Source: Paenibacillus sp. HW567 (GTDB lineage Bacteria; Bacillota; Bacilli; Paenibacillales; Paenibacillaceae). From it: 64,000 nt of DNA. Both the position numbers and the translations under genes were made by a program. The notes below the pieces were generated by a model that was not told the DNA's origin, searched no databases, and saw only the letters and a list, made by a program, of their open reading frames with translations. The stretch spans positions 5,008,530-5,072,529 of the forward strand of contig NZ_KB910518.1 of assembly GCF_000374185.1 (NCBI RefSeq). Direction: 5' to 3'. Below are positions 50,043 to 59,152 of this stretch, piece after piece; within the stretch, counting starts at the first letter, position 1; each line of letters begins with the position of its first letter.

Positions 50043-51754
50043 GTATTCATCACATCCTCTATCGTCAAGGCTTGCGGCAGCAGGTCCCGCACCATCCGGT
50101 TGACCACTGTCGTATAGAAATAGTTGCTGCTGAAAAATTCCGCCGGAGTCCCCTCCGACGTGATGCCGCCGTCAAACAGCATAGCGCAGCGGGAGGCATA
50201 TCTCGCCGCAAACTCGATATCATGCGTCACAAGAATGATGCTGACCCCCTGCCCGCGCAAATGCTGGAGCAGAGCGGCCAGCCTTTCTTTGGCTCCGGGG
50301 TCGAGACCCTTGGTCGGCTCATCCAGCAGCAGAATGCCGGGGGCGAGCAGCATTACCATCGCAAGCGCCAGCTTCTGCTGCTGTCCGCCGCTGATATCCT
50401 GGGGATGGCTTGCCAGAATGTCCTGCAATTGAAAGCTCTCCACCAGCTTGGCAATTTCCTGCCCGGCGTCCTCCTTGGACAATCCGGCATACTCCGCCAT
50501 GTGCCGCAGCTCCTCCTGAACCGTGTCGTAGCTGAAATAGAGCAGCGGGTTCTGGGCCAGGAATCCGGTTGCGATGCCTTTGGCCAGCGCTACTTTGCCG
50601 CGCTGGGGCTTAAGCAGCCCGTTCAGAACATGCAGCAGGGTGGATTTCCCCGCGCCGTTTCCACCCATAACCGCCAGCAGTTCTCCCCGGTATAGCGATA
50701 GCGACAGCTTCTTCAGAACCTCCGCTCCGTCCTTTTCGTAGCGGAAGGTAACCTCCCGGCAGCTTAGCAGCGGCTCGGATGAGGCTGCTGGAACGGAGCC
50801 GTGACAATCTATGGCGGGCTGCGAAGCTGTTGACGCAGTATTCAAAGAAACAGGAGGCTGTGGCTTTCGGGTGAAGCCAGCCGCGCTTGCCCTCCCGGCC
50901 ACAGAGTGCAGCCAGCGCTTCCCTTCCCGCACGGTCAGGGGAGTGGTCTCCAGGGGGGCGGACACAACATCCGGCACAAGATCCGTCGCAAGCGCAAGGT
51001 ACAGGCGCGAGGCGGTTGGCAAATACGCCTGGTGCGCAGACTGCGGCTCCTTGCCGGCCTCGCGCACCAAATCGCGGGGCGGCCCCTGGAAGCGCAGCCC
51101 GCCTTCTTCCAGCAGCAGCACCCGGTCCGCCAGCGGCAGGACCTCTTCCAGACGGTGCTCGCTGATGATCACCGTCACGGACATTTCCTCATTCAGCCGG
51201 TGCAGCGTCTGGATGAACTCCCGCGCCGCGACCGGATCAAGCTGCGAGGTCGGCTCGTCCAGCAGCAGCAGCTTCGGCTGAAGCAGCAGGACGGAGGCCA
51301 GGTTGAGCAGTTGCTTTTGCCCGCCGGACAGCTCATGCACCGGTTTGTAGAGCAGCGGCTCCAGCCCGAACAGGCCGCTGATCTCGGCAAGCCTGCTGCG
51401 CATGACGGCGGGCGGAAAGCCCATATTTTCCATGGAAAAGGCCAGCTCATGCCATACGGTATCCATTACGATCTGCGCGTCAGGGTTCTGGAACACCATT
51501 CCAATCTCTCCGGCAGCAAGGTCGGCGGGCAGATCCGCCAAAGGCTGGCCCTTGTACGCAATAGTCCCGCTAACCTTGCCCACTGGCGTTAGCTCGCGCT
51601 TCAGATGGCGGAGGAGCGTTGTTTTGCCGCAGCCGGATGGGCCGCAGAGCACAACAAACTCGCCTTCCTCTACCGTAAATGAGAGCTCATGAAGCGAGTC
51701 TCTGTCTTCCCCGGGATAGCTGAAGGATAAACGTTCCGCCGCGAGGATCTCCAT
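50015..51754 (-). CDS. Double ATPase subunit of the cobalamin-type ECF transporter
   Basis: 579 residues with two ABC ATPase domains: GPSGCGKTT, LSGGQKQL and LLLLDEPT in the first, GGNGAGKST, ISGGQQQK and ILLLDEPT in the second, joined by a linker of about 80 residues. I chose the ATG at 51754 (MEILAAERLSF), with AGGAG 8 bases upstream. It overlaps the EcfT gene by 85 bases, an unusually long overlap, and also overlaps the S-component gene. This ATPase is a fused EcfA pair, like the one in the iron-type operon. Confidence 0.92.
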   Translation of the reverse strand: MEILAAERLSFSYPGEDRDSLHELSFTVEEGEFVVLCGPSGCGKTTLLRHLKRELTPVGKVSGTIAYKGQPLADLPADLAAGEIGMVFQNPDAQIVMDTVWHELAFSMENMGFPPAVMRSRLAEISGLFGLEPLLYKPVHELSGGQKQLLNLASVLLLQPKLLLLDEPTSQLDPVAAREFIQTLHRLNEEMSVTVIISEHRLEEVLPLADRVLLLEEGGLRFQGPPRDLVREAGKEPQSAHQAYLPTASRLYLALATDLVPDVVSAPLETTPLTVREGKRWLHSVAGRASAAGFTRKPQPPVSLNTASTASQPAIDCHGSVPAASSEPLLSCREVTFRYEKDGAEVLKKLSLSLYRGELLAVMGGNGAGKSTLLHVLNGLLKPQRGKVALAKGIATGFLAQNPLLYFSYDTVQEELRHMAEYAGLSKEDAGQEIAKLVESFQLQDILASHPQDISGGQQQKLALAMVMLLAPGILLLDEPTKGLDPGAKERLAALLQHLRGQGVSIILVTHDIEFAARYASRCAMLFDGGITSEGTPAEFFSSNYFYTTVVNRMVRDLLPQALTIEDVMNTWPAFASRC

Positions 51755-52614
51755 AACCATTTCTCCTTTCCTTCCAGAGCCGGCGGCGTCAGCACGAACA
51801 AGCAGAAGCTTGCATACATTGCGCCATCGCCCCAGCCCAAATGCAGCGGCTTCATACGCGGATAAATTTCCAGCAATCCATAGCCCTGCATCCAGAACAA
51901 CAGCGGAATTAGTCCGCTGACCGCCAGCAGCAGCAATACGGTTTTATCCAGCAGGTCCAGCCTGTAAGCTCCATATACGCTGCGTTTACGGACGCCATAG
52001 CCGCGCGCTTTCATGGAATCAGCCGTTTGCAGCGCCTCCTCCAGCGACCAGGTGAGCAGTACTTTGAGCAGCGTCATGCCGTCTTTCATTCTTTTGCGCA
52101 GACCGCCTGTACGAATGTCTACTCCCCGGGTCCGCTGAATCAGGGTAATCTGCCGCAGCCGCCGCTGAAACAAGGGCACAAACCGCAGCGCCATCAGCGT
52201 CAGCAGTGTCGTCCGGGGCGCAGCCGCTGCGAACAGGTACATGAATTTATCCGCCGTCACCGTGTAGTTGTAGGAGATAAACAGGATAAAGAGGGTCAGC
52301 AGCACAGCCGCCATCATCAGCCCGTACAAAACGGCCTCCAGCGTAATCGGCTGATCCATAAAATAAAACAGGATATGCGCGCCCCGGTGTGAGAATAACG
52401 GATTCAGCACAGTCACCGAGCCGGCCATCAGCAGATAAAAAGGCAGGCTGCGCAGAAGCTGACGCCCCTGTCCCTGCAATAGCAGCAGGACCGCCAGCCC
52501 GGCAATCTCCGTTGCCAGGAAAAGCGGATGAAACACCAGAACGGCGAACAGCAGCAGTCCTGCGTAATACACCAGCGCTACCGAAGGATGCATGGAGCGG
52601 AAGCCGCTGTTCAT
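51670..52614 (-). CDS. EcfT-like coupling protein of the cobalamin-type ECF transporter
   Basis: A 314-residue membrane protein with hydrophobic helices in its first half (VALVYYAGLLLFAVLVF, AVLLTLFILFISYNY). The two coupling motifs appear as TLIQRTRGVDI and TADSMKARGYGVR, near-ideal ARG motifs. It overlaps the upstream lipoprotein gene by 4 bases. The C-terminal 30 residues (RRNVYPSAIPGKTETRF) lie in the overlap with the ATPase gene and may be dispensable. Confidence 0.9.
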   Translation of the reverse strand: MNSGFRSMHPSVALVYYAGLLLFAVLVFHPLFLATEIAGLAVLLLLQGQGRQLLRSLPFYLLMAGSVTVLNPLFSHRGAHILFYFMDQPITLEAVLYGLMMAAVLLTLFILFISYNYTVTADKFMYLFAAAAPRTTLLTLMALRFVPLFQRRLRQITLIQRTRGVDIRTGGLRKRMKDGMTLLKVLLTWSLEEALQTADSMKARGYGVRKRSVYGAYRLDLLDKTVLLLLAVSGLIPLLFWMQGYGLLEIYPRMKPLHLGWGDGAMYASFCLFVLTPPALEGKEKWLWRSSRRNVYPSAIPGKTETRFMSSHLR

Positions 52615-53480
52615 TGAACGTCAGCCCCCACATCCTTGCCGAGATCAAGCGTATACAGCCATTCGACAGTATCGCCGGGGTTCAGCGTATAGCTGCCCGC
52701 GCCTTTGCCCGGGACTTTGCCGTTGACCTTGTAGATCCAGCCGCTCTCCGGGCCGTGGTCAAATTCATACAGATTGTCAATTCCCTCTACATAAGCGAAG
52801 CTTTTGACTCCCTTGTATTCCATTTGGATTTTTTGGCTGCGGGTGATGCGCTTCAGCAGGTCAAGCACACTCTCCCCCTTACGGATTTCAACGGCGGCTG
52901 CCGGTAAAATCGTCCCGTGCTCGCTGTCTCCGGCAATAGAGAGCGTGACGGTGTTGACAGCTTCGGCAGGCTTTGCCGGAGCTGCTGTTGGAGCGGCCAA
53001 AGGCTTCGGAGCCGCTGTAGGGCTTGCCGAGGCAGCGGCCTTGGACGTTGCCTTCGGCTGCGTCGCGGCGGACGGCTTCGCCGCGGCGGCTGTGGCGGGC
53101 GCCGCGCTTGCGGAGGCCGCGCCCGTTGTTGCCGCGCCAGATGCCTCAGGCGCGGCAGTCCCGCCCGTAACGGGAGCCTGCTCCGTTACGGCGGAAGCGG
53201 GCGGCGCAGAAGCAGCCGCCCGGGCAGGCGTCCCGGCGGATGCTTCGCCGCCGGGCAGTGAAGCAGCCGTGCCGTCCGCTGTGGCGGAAGGCACGGGGCT
53301 GCCTGCAGCGTCCCCGGGTGCCGGGGACGCTGTGCTTGTGGGCTGCGGGCTCTGCACCGCAGCCACGTTGGCGGCGGGGCGCTGCTCCCCGCCGGAGCCG
53401 GAAGCGCAGCCGCCGAGCAGCAGCGCGGCGGCCAGAAGCAGCAGCGGAGCGGACAGCCATCGCTGGATGATCTTTGACAT
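52611..53480 (-). CDS. DUF4430-domain lipoprotein, probable cobalamin-binding partner
   Basis: 289 residues. A lipoprotein signal with lipobox LLGGCASG lies at residues 1-25. Then comes a long Ala/Pro/Ser/Thr-rich low-complexity linker to about 185. The C-terminal 105 residues (VTLSIAGDSEHGTIL, ESVLDLLKRITRSQ, FDHGPESGWIYKVNGK, LNPGDTVEWLYTLD) form a DUF4430 domain, the fold of the beta domain of transcobalamin. I set the start at ATG 53480 with GGAGGT upstream; a longer open frame to 53558 has no lipoprotein signal. The tether would hold a B12-binding domain near the importer. Confidence 0.85.
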   Translation of the reverse strand: MSKIIQRWLSAPLLLLAAALLLGGCASGSGGEQRPAANVAAVQSPQPTSTASPAPGDAAGSPVPSATADGTAASLPGGEASAGTPARAAASAPPASAVTEQAPVTGGTAAPEASGAATTGAASASAAPATAAAAKPSAATQPKATSKAAASASPTAAPKPLAAPTAAPAKPAEAVNTVTLSIAGDSEHGTILPAAAVEIRKGESVLDLLKRITRSQKIQMEYKGVKSFAYVEGIDNLYEFDHGPESGWIYKVNGKVPGKGAGSYTLNPGDTVEWLYTLDLGKDVGADVQ

Positions 53481-53582
53481 GAATAAGGACACCTCCGATA
53501 AAAAAGGGAAAGGAACGGGGGCAGTCAGCCTGCTTCCCCGTTCCGTTTCTTTTAACATTATATTATGTGCTGATCTTGTAAA

Positions 53583-56500
53583 TTAAGGCAATCTTACAGC
53601 TACAACCGCAGCCATCTCCCGGGTCACAGCCGCTGCGGGATCAAAGGCTCCGCCGAAGCCGGTCATGTAGCCCTGCTCCGTTACGGAACGGACAGCAGAT
53701 ACAGCATAGCTGCTGATCCGGCCTTCATCCGAGAACTTACTGGATTTAGCCGCTGCTCCTGAGGCTGCACTCTCCAGCTTGAACGCTCTGGATATCATAA
53801 CCGCCATATCCTGGCGGGAAATGGTCCCGCCAGGGTTAAAGGTTGTGCCCGTAACCCCATCAACAATGCCCAGCGCCTTCGCTTTGGCCACTACTCCATA
53901 ATACCATGCGCCGGGCTTCACGTCGCTGAATACCGAAGCTGTACCCGCCGCGGCCGGTTCATTGCCGGTAAGTCTCAGCAGCAGGGCGGCAAATTCCGCG
54001 CGGGTAATTTTCTGCTTCGGCGCAAAAATCAGACTGTCCGCGCTGACGCCTTCCATCAGCTTCTTATCGTAGGCCTTGCGCACCGCATCCAGCGCCCAGG
54101 CTGAAATCCGGCTCTCATCGGCAAAGACTGCGCCGGCAGATACACCAGACGGTGAAATGCTGAACAGCTTGGCTTCTCCTGTTAAATAACGCTCATAGGC
54201 GGTCAGTGCAAGCAAAGCCTGCTCCGTAGCCACACTGTTCGCGGGTTGACCCGCCGTGTGGGCATATCCGCCGTCCGCCTGGCGGAAGGAAGCCAGATGG
54301 CTGAGCAGTCCGCCTTTGGCTTTTACAAACCTAGAATCATTCGGACCGATACCCGCTGCGCTCAAAGCAATGATGACCTGCGCCGTGCTCTCGCTGTTCT
54401 CTACACCAGCCTGCTTGTAGCCGCCGTCTTCCTGCTGCTGCTGCGACAGCCAGGTGATCGCTTGGTTCATTGCCGCTGCTGCCGCCGTCTGGTTCGTGTG
54501 AGACGAAAGCGCAGTAACTGCCATTGCAGTAATATCCGGATCAGCGGCTCCGCCTGCCGTCAGCGGGAAGCCGCCTTCCTTGCTTTGCATGGCCAGAAGA
54601 GACTCGATCAGCCGCTCTTTGGTCCACTGCGCACCAGACGGCACATTGTAGTTCCCGCTGTCCAGCGCAATCAGGGCAAAAATCAGGCCGTTGCTGCCCT
54701 GGTTCAACATATTGCTGTTGTTGTAGATTTTCTCAATCAGGTTGTAGCCGCCGAACTTCTGCGGATCTGCACCCGCAGCCGCAAGGCCCAGCACCAGACG
54801 CTCATAATCTGTAACCTTGCGGAACTGTCCGTTGCTGTCCGCTAGCTGTGCCTTCACTCCAGCAAGGTAAGCCGCAGGCACTATATTCCCGGAACGGGCC
54901 AGACCCACCGCCTGCCAATCGCTAAGCTCTGCGTTGGCTGCAACTCCCTTGGCAGTAGCTGCAATATCAGTCTTGAGCTTCTCCTGCTGCGGCTCCCACT
55001 TGCTGCGGTCAACCACGGCATAATCCGTGAAATGGCTGATCTTACCGGTAATGACTCCAGTCTTGACATCCAGTACGGAAGGAACCGGAATCCAGTCTCC
55101 TGTAGCCGGATTCAGCCAAGCCAAGGCCAGATTAGCAGGGTTGTACACCGCTACTGGCACAGTAACGGACAAATCAACCGGCTTCACGAACTTCGTGCCA
55201 TCCGGGCCGAACGTATACAATCCGGACACCAGCTCCTTGCGGCTGGAGCTTGTTTCCCGCATGCTGATCTTCACCGTACCGGATACCGCCCCGGCCGGAA
55301 CCAGCAGCCCTACTTCGCCGCCGCCATCCTTCAGGGTGGCTGCCGAACCCGGAGTTACCTCCTGCTCGAAGACAGCAGTGTTCGCGCTTAATTTCTGACC
55401 CAGCGCCGCTGCTTCTGCCGCCGTCATTGGAGTGCTGCCGTTCGTAACGGCTGTTGTCTGCCCCACCTGATTCAGCGGAAGAGTGTTGTCTGCCGTAATA
55501 TCTACGGTTCCAATGCTTCCCGGAAGGCCGCCTGCGGCTGGGTCAACCGTGTAATCTATCGTGTAGAACCAGACCAGGGCATCGCCATTGCTTAATTTGT
55601 AGTCGCCGGCACTGTAGCCTGGCTCTATGCCATTTACAGAGTACTTCCATCCACTGTTTGGCCCCCGGTCGAACTCCTTCAGGCCGTCGATTGAAGTGAC
55701 ATAGGGGCTTCCGCCGGAGGTTGTGCTTGCCACTCTGCTCCCCAATTGGCGGACCAGCAGGCTGTATGCCGTCTCGCCAGCATTCAGGACTACTTGAGTG
55801 CTGGACAGAATCGTTCCCTTGGCGCTGTCGCCAATAACCGAAATCGTTGCCGCTGCCGGCTGAGGCACCACTACCGGATCGGTTACTGTGAGCGGCTGCG
55901 TATAACGGGCAATGCTCGGCGTACTGTCCGCAATATATCCGGTTACGGCGAGCGTATATGCACCCGCGGGCACACCTTTTTCAAAGGTTGCTATGCCTTG
56001 CTTATCTGTAGTTGCGGTTGTGCCGCCAATGGTTACTTGTACTCCCGCTGCCGGTGTAATCACCGGGTCAGAGGTAAACGTGTTTTCATTAAATACCCAT
56101 TTTTTTTGCTCAACCGTAACGGTGATCTTTTCACCAGACTTCGGCTGGGCTGGAGCAACCTTGAGCGAATTCACAACATTGGTGTTGTCACCTGTGTAGT
56201 AAACCAGTACATGGTCAGACTGCTGCAATACAAAATCATTCAGCCCCACCTCGGGATAGATCCACTCCCCGCCGCGAGAGACTGCAAAACTCCAATAAGC
56301 TTGCTTGCCATAGGTTCCATTCTCTATTCCGTCAATGCCCGATACAAAGATGCCAAAGGAGGATTCCGTAAACTTCAGCGGAATATTGCCGGACGTGGTC
56401 AACTGCTGCAATGCATCAAACGCGTTGTACGCATCCAGTGCGCCGCTTGCGACCGGACCCTGCGGTCCTTCAATGGATAGGTAGGCTGTGACATTGGTCT

Positions 56501-58793
56501 GGGCTACTTTGAGGGATTGCGTATAACGGGCAATCTTCGGCGTGCTGTCCGGAACATAGCCGGTCACCGCAAGCGTGTATATTTTGGCGGCCAGACCATC
56601 CTTAAAGCTAGCTGTACCTTGACCATCCGTAGTTACAGTTGTGCCGCCAATCGTTACCTGTACCCCTGCTGCCGGGGAAGTCACCGGATCATTGCTGAAT
56701 GTTGTGTTATTCCACACCCATTTTTTTTGCGTAACTGTAACAGTAAAAGCTTCTCCCGGCTTGGGCTGCGCTGGAGCAACCTGCACCGTATTGACCACCT
56801 GGGTATCCCCGCCGGCATAATAGACCAGCACCCGGTCAGAGGCTTCCAGGACAAAATCACCCATCCCGACAGACGGGTAAATCCATTCGCCGCCGCGCTG
56901 TACTGCAAAGCTCCAATAGCCGTTGTACTTTCCGCTCTCTATTCCATTAATCCCTGATACATAGCTGCCAAAAGAGGACTCCGTAATCTTCAATGGAATA
57001 TTGCCGGATGCAGCAAGATTCTTCAATGCTTCCAGCGCAGTGTACGCCTTCAGTGTACCGTCAATAACCGGACCTTGCGGTCCTTCAACCGACAGAGTGG
57101 CTGTTACATTTCGTGCGGTAACCTTTAAGTCTTGCGAATATTTGGCGACACTCGGAGCATTCCCCGGAATGTAGCCGGTCACACTCAGTGTGTAATCTCC
57201 CTCCGGAAGCCCCTCTGCAAAAACAGCCTTGCCGTCCTTGTCCGTGGTTACTGCCTTGTTCCCAATCGTTACCTGCACACCGGCGGCATTTGCCGTTACC
57301 GGACTGGAGGTGGAGGTGTCGTTGTCCCATACCCATGTTTTTTTGGTAACATTGACGGAAAAAGCTTCCCCTTCTCTTGGCTGTGCCTTGGAAAGGGTAA
57401 CCTTATCTACCAACTGTGTATCGCTGCCTGCATAATAGACCAGCAGCCGGTCTGAGTCCTTCAGCTTGAAGTCTTTCATTCCGACATCTGGATTCACCCA
57501 TTCGCCGCCGCGGGATACCGCGTACATCCAGCCGTCATAGCCGCCATAGGTTCCGGCTGAAATGCCGCCGATGCCTGTAACATAACTGCCGGAAGGATTC
57601 GTAAGCTTGAGCCCCTTCGCCAAAGCTACCTGCTCAAGCGCGTCGAGGGCATTGCTGGCATAGGCTTTGCCTTCGCCCAGTGTTCCTTCCGGTCCTTCGA
57701 TCACCAGCGGTACAAAGACTAGCGGATTCGGCACCACCGGAGTGGAAAAGTCGTACAGCTTGCCGTTCTTGCCTCCGCTGAACAGGTTATAAGCCACCAG
57801 CGCCTGAAAGGCCTGCTCGGTAGCCTTCTCGTTAGCGCTGCCGCCCTGTGCATGGGCAAAGGCCCCACTTGCAAGACGGAAGCTTAGCAGCCGGCCAACA
57901 AGCTCCGTCCCATTCTTGGTAAACTCTGCACCGGCAGGGTCCGCACCGTAAGAAGACAGGCCGATAATGGCTTGGGCCACGCTTTCGCTGCTGTCGCCAT
58001 AGCCGCCGTTGCTGTCCTGCTTGGCAGACAGCCAAGCTACAGCTTTCTGCCCTGCTGTCAGTGCAGCGGGATCATTTTTATGCGCGGCCAGAGCCGTCAG
58101 CGTCATTGCCGTCATATCCGGGGTACTCGCTCCCGGCGACAGTGCAAAGCCGCCGTCGCTGTTCTGCTTGGACAGAATTTCGCTCAGCAATTTTGCCTGA
58201 TTCCATTTGGCATCGGCTGGAGGTGTATAGCTGCCCGAATCCAGCGCAAGCAGCGCGTATACCGGAGCATTCAGCGTCTGACCGCTGATTTTGTCGCTGT
58301 TATAGATGCGCTCCAGCAGATTATAGCCGGCAAAATTCGCCGGGTCGCCGCCAATCGCCCGCACTGCAAGCGCGATCCGCGCATAGTCCGTAACGTACGG
58401 GAAGCTGTCCCCTTCCGCCTGCACCGTCTGCGCGAGCGCCTGAGCATAGCTCTCCGGCACACGGTAACCCGCCTGGGCCAGACCGATGGCCTGCCATTCG
58501 GATGTCACATCGCCGCCCAGAATATACTCGGCAGCCGTATATGTAGCTTGCGAGACAGTAACCTCTCCACCAGATGCCGCCGCACCAGCTACAGCTAAGG
58601 ATTCCTTAGTTGCAGAAGCATCTGCTGCATATACGGCTTCCGTAACACTGCTAACTCCCGTAGCTTGGGAGGACTCTGCTGCGGCAAAAGCCTCTCCCGC
58701 CGGGACAACAGCGTTCCCTGTAATCGAAAGCACCAGCAATAAGACCAGGCCAAGCATAAAGGACTTGGCAGATAAAATTGTCTTCATTTTCAA
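53583..58793 (-). CDS. Giant SLH-anchored protein with two alpha/alpha barrels and four DUF4430 modules (intrinsic-factor-like)
   Basis: 1736 residues. Signal peptide 1-38. Barrel 1, residues 85-340, has repeated SDGGF/SNGGYGDSSESVAQAIIGLSSYG blocks like squalene-cyclase and cobalamin-binding barrels. Three repeats follow (about 358-558, 564-763, 769-970). Each pairs a DUF4430-like part (GGEWIYPSVGMGDFVL, VLVYYAG) with an Ig-like part (AAGVQVTIGGTTVTTD). A fourth DUF4430 (982-1085, GPNSGWKYSVNGIEPGY) matches the downstream lipoprotein. A ZU5-like part (1140-1260), a second barrel (1265-1540) and three SLH motifs (1555-1736) end it. Intrinsic factor and transcobalamin are a barrel plus a DUF4430 domain. 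The cobalamin riboswitch upstream supports B12 capture at the cell surface; this is inference. Confidence 0.88.
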   Translation of the reverse strand: MKMKTILSAKSFMLGLVLLLVLSITGNAVVPAGEAFAAAESSQATGVSSVTEAVYAADASATKESLAVAGAAASGGEVTVSQATYTAAEYILGGDVTSEWQAIGLAQAGYRVPESYAQALAQTVQAEGDSFPYVTDYARIALAVRAIGGDPANFAGYNLLERIYNSDKISGQTLNAPVYALLALDSGSYTPPADAKWNQAKLLSEILSKQNSDGGFALSPGASTPDMTAMTLTALAAHKNDPAALTAGQKAVAWLSAKQDSNGGYGDSSESVAQAIIGLSSYGADPAGAEFTKNGTELVGRLLSFRLASGAFAHAQGGSANEKATEQAFQALVAYNLFSGGKNGKLYDFSTPVVPNPLVFVPLVIEGPEGTLGEGKAYASNALDALEQVALAKGLKLTNPSGSYVTGIGGISAGTYGGYDGWMYAVSRGGEWVNPDVGMKDFKLKDSDRLLVYYAGSDTQLVDKVTLSKAQPREGEAFSVNVTKKTWVWDNDTSTSSPVTANAAGVQVTIGNKAVTTDKDGKAVFAEGLPEGDYTLSVTGYIPGNAPSVAKYSQDLKVTARNVTATLSVEGPQGPVIDGTLKAYTALEALKNLAASGNIPLKITESSFGSYVSGINGIESGKYNGYWSFAVQRGGEWIYPSVGMGDFVLEASDRVLVYYAGGDTQVVNTVQVAPAQPKPGEAFTVTVTQKKWVWNNTTFSNDPVTSPAAGVQVTIGGTTVTTDGQGTASFKDGLAAKIYTLAVTGYVPDSTPKIARYTQSLKVAQTNVTAYLSIEGPQGPVASGALDAYNAFDALQQLTTSGNIPLKFTESSFGIFVSGIDGIENGTYGKQAYWSFAVSRGGEWIYPEVGLNDFVLQQSDHVLVYYTGDNTNVVNSLKVAPAQPKSGEKITVTVEQKKWVFNENTFTSDPVITPAAGVQVTIGGTTATTDKQGIATFEKGVPAGAYTLAVTGYIADSTPSIARYTQPLTVTDPVVVPQPAAATISVIGDSAKGTILSSTQVVLNAGETAYSLLVRQLGSRVASTTSGGSPYVTSIDGLKEFDRGPNSGWKYSVNGIEPGYSAGDYKLSNGDALVWFYTIDYTVDPAAGGLPGSIGTVDITADNTLPLNQVGQTTAVTNGSTPMTAAEAAALGQKLSANTAVFEQEVTPGSAATLKDGGGEVGLLVPAGAVSGTVKISMRETSSSRKELVSGLYTFGPDGTKFVKPVDLSVTVPVAVYNPANLALAWLNPATGDWIPVPSVLDVKTGVITGKISHFTDYAVVDRSKWEPQQEKLKTDIAATAKGVAANAELSDWQAVGLARSGNIVPAAYLAGVKAQLADSNGQFRKVTDYERLVLGLAAAGADPQKFGGYNLIEKIYNNSNMLNQGSNGLIFALIALDSGNYNVPSGAQWTKERLIESLLAMQSKEGGFPLTAGGAADPDITAMAVTALSSHTNQTAAAAAMNQAITWLSQQQQEDGGYKQAGVENSESTAQVIIALSAAGIGPNDSRFVKAKGGLLSHLASFRQADGGYAHTAGQPANSVATEQALLALTAYERYLTGEAKLFSISPSGVSAGAVFADESRISAWALDAVRKAYDKKLMEGVSADSLIFAPKQKITRAEFAALLLRLTGNEPAAAGTASVFSDVKPGAWYYGVVAKAKALGIVDGVTGTTFNPGGTISRQDMAVMISRAFKLESAASGAAAKSSKFSDEGRISSYAVSAVRSVTEQGYMTGFGGAFDPAAAVTREMAAVVAVRLP

Positions 58794-58848
58794 CCTCTTT
58801 TCTATGAAATGGATTGCACCGCGCAGCAGAAAAAAACTGCCGCAACAT

Positions 58849-58875
58849 TAAAAGACCGCCCTCGTGAAGGGCGGC
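58849..58875 (-). terminator. Riboswitch-linked terminator (expression platform)
   Basis: CCGCCC and GGGCGG pair over a 7-base loop, followed on the minus strand by TCTTTT. It lies between the cobalamin riboswitch and the first gene, 56 bases before the start codon. Confidence 0.75.
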
Positions 58876-58975
58876 CCGGGAAGATACAAATTAAGGCTGC
58901 GGTGCTCAAGCTCCGGACGCAGTCCATCTGCAATGTTCCCCATTCTCACCCCACGAAGAATTGAAACAGTTAAGA

Positions 58976-59152
58976 AAAAGGCAGGTCTCCTGGCTTATGC
59001 CTCATCGCGGCTCTTGGCCTTCCCATCCTTCACCCGGACAGTGGCCGCTCTAAGAGCCGCTCCGCATTTACAGTGGCGGGACCGCGCCGGACTTGCACCG
59101 GCCTTCCCTTTTAAGCTGATTCTACTGTTTTCACAAATAGAACCCGCACCTT
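58976..59152 (-). ncRNA. Cobalamin riboswitch
   Basis: On the minus strand the order is GGTGCGGGTT, AAAAGGGAA, GGCCGGTGCAAGTCCGGC, the B12 box CCCGCCACTG (near 59070-59079), the arm GGCTCTTAGAGC, and finally GCCAGGAGACCTGCC (near 58981-58995). These are the invariant parts of the AdoCbl-type riboswitch. With the terminator at 58849-58875 it should switch off the surface protein, lipoprotein and ECF genes when cobalamin is abundant. Confidence 0.96.
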
